From Thermoplasmata archaeon (GTDB lineage: Archaea; Thermoplasmatota; Thermoplasmata; Lutacidiplasmatales; UBA184): DNA of 64,000 bases. Below the pieces are notes generated by a model. The model ran no database searches, was not told the origin of the DNA, and saw only the letters and a program-made list of their open reading frames with translations. The stretch spans positions 334,311 to 398,310 of the forward strand of contig JAKIWV010000003.1 in assembly GCA_022749815.1 (NCBI GenBank). The letters are read 5' to 3'. A program made the position numbers and the translations under genes. The first letter of the stretch is position 1, and every line of letters starts with the position of its first letter. Of the stretch, positions 60,117 through 64,000 are shown in pieces.

Positions 60117-60967
60117 GTTGTTCCTTTCATGCCGCAGAGCGGCAAAAGTCGCAGGCGGTAGGGGGAGTTGAACGTTGTGGACTATTCGAGTTACAACAAA
60201 CGGCCTTTCATGACCGGTGAAGCGTGTCCCCAGAGGGATGCGAGGGCGCCCGCACCCAGAGGTTTGAGCTTCGGTCGCGCGAGAGTTGTGGCGTGTTCGT
60301 ACCGACCGGGCCGCGCGCGATCTCCGAACGCTTCGTCGTCTCCAGTTTCGTGCTTAAGAGGTACGAAAGGCGCGCCGTTCGCAAGCAGAGGTCCCCGACC
60401 CGCGGTCGCGAAGGGCAACGGCACGCCGGTGAGATGCGCCGGGGCCCGCACCCTGACCTCAATGGGAACCGGCAGACCGATCCGCCCGGCTCCGTTAGTA
60501 ATCCAACGGAAGCGAATGCTGTGGAGAGCGCGACCCCCGTTGCTTCCACGACGCGGAAGGCGAGATCCCAGCAACGACGAAGTGGTACGAGGGGCCCACC
60601 CCCTCCAACTGCCGGGTGCGGTCTCGAAGACGCACGGGAGACTCACGTGTCGCAACGACATTCCAGGTAAGTTTCCGATTCAGAGCCCCGATCTGGCTTT
60701 GGAAGCGGCCTCCAAGGCAGTCTATCTGGCCGGGGGGGATCAATATCGGCCTGCTGGGTGGAAAGGAGCTCGTTAGGTGGCTAAAACCATGCCGTCGAAC
60801 ATTCGAACCGACTTGAACTGATGGGTTCGTGTCCTTAGCCCCCCGGGTCGGTCAACATCGGGCACATAACTCTGGGAAGAGGGGCGGGGGGGCTGCGTGA
60901 AGCTTCCTTCGGGCCGGAAGTCGATACGTATAACCCTGTATCTACCCGCATTGCGCTCACCGAAGGT

Positions 60968-60975
60968 TTTATAAA
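60968..60975 (+). promoter_or_regulatory. Strong TATA box without an assigned gene
   Basis: TTTTATAAAATCGG is one of the best TATA matches in the window. The predicted start point is near 60997. The only open frame there is an 18-codon peptide at 61000-61056, so a small RNA or a long leader for the giant gene at 61310 is also possible. Confidence 0.55.
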
Positions 60976-60999
60976 ATCGGCATCGAGATTATTCAGCCA

Positions 61000-61056
61000 A
61001 TGGAGCCGGGTCCATTGTCAGAGCTTCGGTCTAACGCGCCCATCGCAAGATGGTAG
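61000..61056 (+). CDS. Possible leaderless 18-residue peptide
   Basis: ATG 61000 sits 28 bases after the centre of the TATA box and reads MEPGPLSELRSNAPIARW before TAG. Only the promoter distance supports translation; the peptide has no recognisable feature and the transcript may be noncoding. Confidence 0.2.
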   Translation: MEPGPLSELRSNAPIARW

Positions 61057-61309
61057 GCGAGTGCACTAGTGGTCGGGCTTACGGGGCGCCAAAAACCCGG
61101 CAGCGCGTACGCCACTTCGCACCGCGGACCATCCTGACCGTTACCCGACTCGCCGAGTAGCAAGGCCGACGGACGAACGATCAGCGGAAGAGACACGACC
61201 GAGATTGGGATATGGTTCTCTCCGCGCGAAGGGTTGCCCGGTCCGGTCGTGAACTCACTCCGGGAGCGGGTCGTCCGGGAATCGGTAATTCTCCGGGCCA
61301 AGGTGAGCC

Positions 61310-64000
61310 ATGAGACCTCACCCGTTGGCCCCCCGCAACCGCATCATTGGACTTGTCGTATTACTGATCCTCATCACACTCGGCGTCGCCTCCCTCGTCC
61401 CCGTCGGGCTCTGGAAACCTCCGGCGTTCTCGCCGGGGGCAAGCGCGCCAGCTTCCGCAACCGTGGACCATGGCCTCTCCGGCCCGGTCACGCTTTCTGC
61501 GCTCGCGTCGGGAGGGACGGCGCCGTACAGTTACCAGTGGTATTCGTCCACGACGATGACGGGGACCTGTTCGTCCGGGACGCCGATCGCAGGCGCGACG
61601 GGGTCGACGTACCGAGCGGCTCCGACGGGCCGGTCATATTTCTGCTACACCGTGTCGGATAGCGCGACCACCCCAGTGACCCAGGATTCGGGGTGGACCC
61701 TGGTGACGGGCGGCGCAGCGCCCGCGGGACCTCTCTTTCCCCCGCGTACGGACGCCCGCCCGAGCGACGGGCTCTCGCTTGAAAATTCCAACGTCGCCGC
61801 GGGCTCCGCGTCGTCAGCTTCTCCTTCTACTGGTCCTGCGACCTCTCGTACTTCGGTGAGCTCGAACTCGCCCTCCCGATCTTCGGACCCTCCCGCCCCG
61901 CCATCGTCAACCACGCTGAAGTCGGACGGTGATCACTCGCCCCCGGTTGGGACGCCCGCGGTCAACGTCGATCCCTCGGTGACCGACGGGGTGCGAGCCG
62001 TAGCAAACGCCTCCGTCGCTGGGTCGAACTCTCGTTCCGATCTCGTGAACGCGGTGGGGCCATTCATGCCTCTCATGGCGGGAGGGCCGACTCCCGCGGC
62101 ACCGACCATCGACAACGGGGACACGATCACATTGACGGCGAACCCCTCGAGCGGAACGCTTCCCTACACCTACCAATGGTATTCGGGGAGCTCCGCGGCC
62201 CTGTGCACAGCATTGGGCTCGCCGATAGGGGGAGCGACGGCTGCGACGTATGCTGCCTCGCCGACGACCAACACGTACTTCTGTTACACGGTGACGGACG
62301 CGACTCCGACCACCTTGACCTCGACGGCAGACCTGGTGACGGTGAACTCAGCGTTGACCAATCCAGCTGCGCCAACGGTGAGCGCAACAGCCATTGACGT
62401 CAATCAAGCGGTGACGGTGTCCGGGACGATCCCATCGACAGGAACGTCGCCCTACTCCTGGCAGTGGCTGGTCTTGATCAGTACGCCTATCACCACGGCG
62501 AGTCTGAGCGTCAACGCTGGCGACGTCGTTGTCGCGTTGGCGGGCTATCAGCCAACAACGTCCTCTGTCACTTTCTCCGACAGCGAGGGGGACACCTTCT
62601 CCCTGGTAAACACCGCAGCGGACAGCGGGGCGACGGTCGCCGAGCAGATGTCCACAGCAACCGTGGCGAGCACGAGCTCGACCTATACCGTCACGGCGGC
62701 TTTCGCGGGAAACCCGGCACGAACAACCTTGGACGTCCTGGTGTACCGCGCCTCTAGTGGCACGCTCTCCATCGGAACCAACGCCATCGCCACAGCAACG
62801 AGCGCGGCACCCAGTGTGAGCGTGACGGCGAACTCGGCCTCGGACTTCGTCGTAGCCGGTTTCAGTTGGCGGGGGGGAGCCACAGATCTTACCACAGGTC
62901 TGACGGGCAACGACCGGGTTGAGCACCCCTCGGCCGGGGGCGGTAGCCAAGTAGCGGCCTCGGGGTTCGACAACACAGGTGGCGGGTCGGTCACGAACAC
63001 CGAATCAATCTCCGCCAGCTCTGCCTGGGTCGCCGTCGGTGTGGACGTGAAAGCGACCGCGCTACCTACCTTCATTACGTCCGGGACGGCGAACGGAGGG
63101 ACCGGCCCTAACCCGACCTTTGCAACCGCGACACAGTGCGCAGTGAACAGTGGAAGCGGGGCGACCGGTGGGGCAACGGAGACGTGCAGCATTGCAGCGA
63201 ACACGCTGACGGTCGGGGCCACCTACACGTTCGAACTGCAGGTAACGGACAGCGCGTTCGCCCCTTCTCAGACGACATCGAACCCGTCTCCTACCATCAT
63301 AGTCAACTCGGCGTTGACGGCGCCGGCCGCGCCAACCGTGAGTGCGACGAAATTGGATGTCAATCAACTGCTGACGGTGACAGGAGACATCCCTGTGACG
63401 GGGACCTCAACATACACCTGGCAATGGTTGACCTCGGTGAATGGCGGAGGCTACGCGTCGTCGACGCAGTGTGCCGTGAACAGTGGCAGCGGGGCGAGCA
63501 GGGGCGCTACGAAGACCTGCAGCATCGCGGCGAACACCCTGACGGTCGGGAACACGTATGCGTTCGAACTTCAAGTGTCGGATACTGCGACAACCCCGGA
63601 AACGGCGACTTCGGTCGCGTCCTCCACTGTGACCGTGAGTGCTGCGCTAGTGGCGGCAGCGGTCACGCCGGGCTCGCCGACATATGACGTTGGTCAGACA
63701 GCGACGTTGACGTCCCATCCATCGCTAGGAACGACGCCCTACAGCTACCAGTGGTATTCCTCGGCGACGGGGACGGGGGCCTGTAACGCAGGCACGTTGA
63801 TCTCGGGCGCGACAAGCAGCACGTATGTGGCGCCGACGGGGTCGGCGGGGACGACATACTACTGTTACCAGGTGACGGACAGCGCGACGACGCCGACGAG
63901 CGCGGGGTCGGCGTGGGATCTGGTCACGGTGAACGCGGCACTCGTAGCAAGCGGCGTGACACCGAGCTTGCCCAAGTATGATGTCGGCCAGACGGCGACG
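61310..64000 (+). CDS. Very large secreted repeat protein, N-terminal 897 residues (runs off right edge)
   Basis: The frame from ATG 61310 is open to the window end. The N-terminus NRIIGLVVLLILITLGVASL is a signal or anchor. A Ser/Thr/Pro stretch (about 150-260) separates Ig-like modules with PYSYQWYSS (residue 72), PYTYQWYSG (285) and PYSYQWYSS (810), each paired with a later FCYTV/YCYQVTD block. A second module type has APTVSATAIDVNQAVTVSGT and TQCAVNSGSGA. The Thr/Ser-rich beta-sandwich repeats and NxT/S sites fit an archaeal surface or adhesin-like protein. AAGGTGA before the ATG is a Shine-Dalgarno-like site. The C-terminus is unknown. Confidence 0.88.
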   Translation, partial: MRPHPLAPRNRIIGLVVLLILITLGVASLVPVGLWKPPAFSPGASAPASATVDHGLSGPVTLSALASGGTAPYSYQWYSSTTMTGTCSSGTPIAGATGSTYRAAPTGRSYFCYTVSDSATTPVTQDSGWTLVTGGAAPAGPLFPPRTDARPSDGLSLENSNVAAGSASSASPSTGPATSRTSVSSNSPSRSSDPPAPPSSTTLKSDGDHSPPVGTPAVNVDPSVTDGVRAVANASVAGSNSRSDLVNAVGPFMPLMAGGPTPAAPTIDNGDTITLTANPSSGTLPYTYQWYSGSSAALCTALGSPIGGATAATYAASPTTNTYFCYTVTDATPTTLTSTADLVTVNSALTNPAAPTVSATAIDVNQAVTVSGTIPSTGTSPYSWQWLVLISTPITTASLSVNAGDVVVALAGYQPTTSSVTFSDSEGDTFSLVNTAADSGATVAEQMSTATVASTSSTYTVTAAFAGNPARTTLDVLVYRASSGTLSIGTNAIATATSAAPSVSVTANSASDFVVAGFSWRGGATDLTTGLTGNDRVEHPSAGGGSQVAASGFDNTGGGSVTNTESISASSAWVAVGVDVKATALPTFITSGTANGGTGPNPTFATATQCAVNSGSGATGGATETCSIAANTLTVGATYTFELQVTDSAFAPSQTTSNPSPTIIVNSALTAPAAPTVSATKLDVNQLLTVTGDIPVTGTSTYTWQWLTSVNGGGYASSTQCAVNSGSGASRGATKTCSIAANTLTVGNTYAFELQVSDTATTPETATSVASSTVTVSAALVAAAVTPGSPTYDVGQTATLTSHPSLGTTPYSYQWYSSATGTGACNAGTLISGATSSTYVAPTGSAGTTYYCYQVTDSATTPTSAGSAWDLVTVNAALVASGVTPSLPKYDVGQTAT
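63131..63217 (+). repeat. Coding repeat copy 1 (TQCAVNSGSGA module)
   Basis: These 87 bases and 63464-63550 are near-identical in-frame copies encoding TQCAVNSGSGA, a Thr/Lys-type variable pair, then CSIAANTLTVG. The two starts are 333 bases (111 codons) apart. Most differences are at third positions. Confidence 0.8.
63464..63550 (+). repeat. Coding repeat copy 2 (TQCAVNSGSGA module)
   Basis: This copy lies only 15 residues after its WQWL motif (residue 704). The other copy (63131-63217) lies 224 residues after its WQWL (residue 384), which is why an inserted domain is inferred there. Confidence 0.8.

Larger units (their letters stand above)
60117..61309. other. Long region without a convincing gene
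   Basis: Nearly 1.2 kb has overlapping open frames on both strands (for example 60168-60776 plus and 60191-60661 minus) that are Arg/Pro/Gly-rich and lack protein features. It contains the orphan TTTATAAAA promoter at 60968-60975 and the leader of the giant repeat protein. A structured or regulatory RNA is possible. No tRNA, rRNA, RNase P RNA or SRP RNA signature was recognised. Confidence 0.5.

Noticed and set aside
60168..60776. 202-residue open frame on the plus strand (and 60191-60661 on the minus strand)
   Set aside because: Both are Arg/Pro/Gly-rich, overlap each other, have no promoter at the right distance and show no domain. In high-GC DNA such frames arise by chance.
1..64000. CRISPR array or transposon insertion sequences
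   Set aside because: No regularly spaced short repeats and no transposase-like protein were seen anywhere in the window.

Overview
The window looks like a chromosomal segment of a high-GC archaeon, most likely an uncultivated member of the Thermoplasmatota. The archaeal signs are direct: genes for TATA-binding protein, Orc1/Cdc6, RPA plus its partner, aIF-1A, RNase P protein Rpp21, Tsr3, Bud32, an archaeal-type GluRS and CCA-adding enzyme, and tRNA genes that lack an encoded CCA and contain introns. Many genes have a TATA-like box 23-30 bases before an ATG or GTG with no room for a leader, so leaderless mRNAs seem common. The phylum-level call is inference.

Layout. 1-3.1 kb: the start of an MMPL/RND exporter running off the left edge, a secreted beta-propeller protein and a tiny membrane protein. 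3.2-7.1 kb: tRNA-Ala, an anion-type ABC transporter with a duplicated permease, then tRNA-Gln and tRNA-Leu(UAG), which carry three noncanonical introns between them, two of them inside the T-loop. 7.2-16.1 kb: housekeeping (phosphatase, Tsr3, class I aldolase, peroxiredoxin, CDF and MFS transporters, GluRS, RuvC-like protein, zinc ribbon, Rpp21). 16.2-22.1 kb: a ~5.9 kb insert behind tRNA-Leu(CAA), bounded by a 26-bp direct repeat of the tRNA 3' end, with cargo-like genes and no recognisable integrase.

22.3-35.1 kb: mixed metabolism and information processing (terpene-cyclase-like protein, AmrS radical SAM, CCA enzyme, LipA, Orc1/Cdc6, Tmk, TatD-like hydrolase, TBP, Nudix, a PP-loop thiouridylase-like enzyme). 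35.2-40.5 kb and 45.8-48.8 kb: fatty-acid beta-oxidation (thiolase plus DUF35 partner, acyl-CoA ligase, two acyl-CoA dehydrogenases, enoyl-CoA hydratase, ETF alpha and beta); acyl-CoA dehydrogenases would pass electrons to ETF. No 3-hydroxyacyl-CoA dehydrogenase is seen here. 40.6-45.8 kb: agmatinase, Bud32, Nnr, aIF-1A, amidohydrolase, PH-domain membrane protein. 48.8-56.8 kb: LarB, coiled-coil protein, secreted FKBP, RPA operon, PyrF, glycosyltransferase, PdxS.

57-64 kb: a nickel module (NiCoT permease, NikR, YHS protein), a strongly folded intergenic element, a TrmB-type regulator behind a perfect palindrome, a 52-residue DUF1059-like protein, about 1.2 kb without a convincing gene but with an orphan promoter, and the first 897 codons of a very large secreted repeat protein running off the right edge. 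That protein has an approximately 209-residue domain nested inside one of its repeats. The LarB gene and the nickel uptake/regulation genes together suggest that nickel enzymes matter to this organism (inference).
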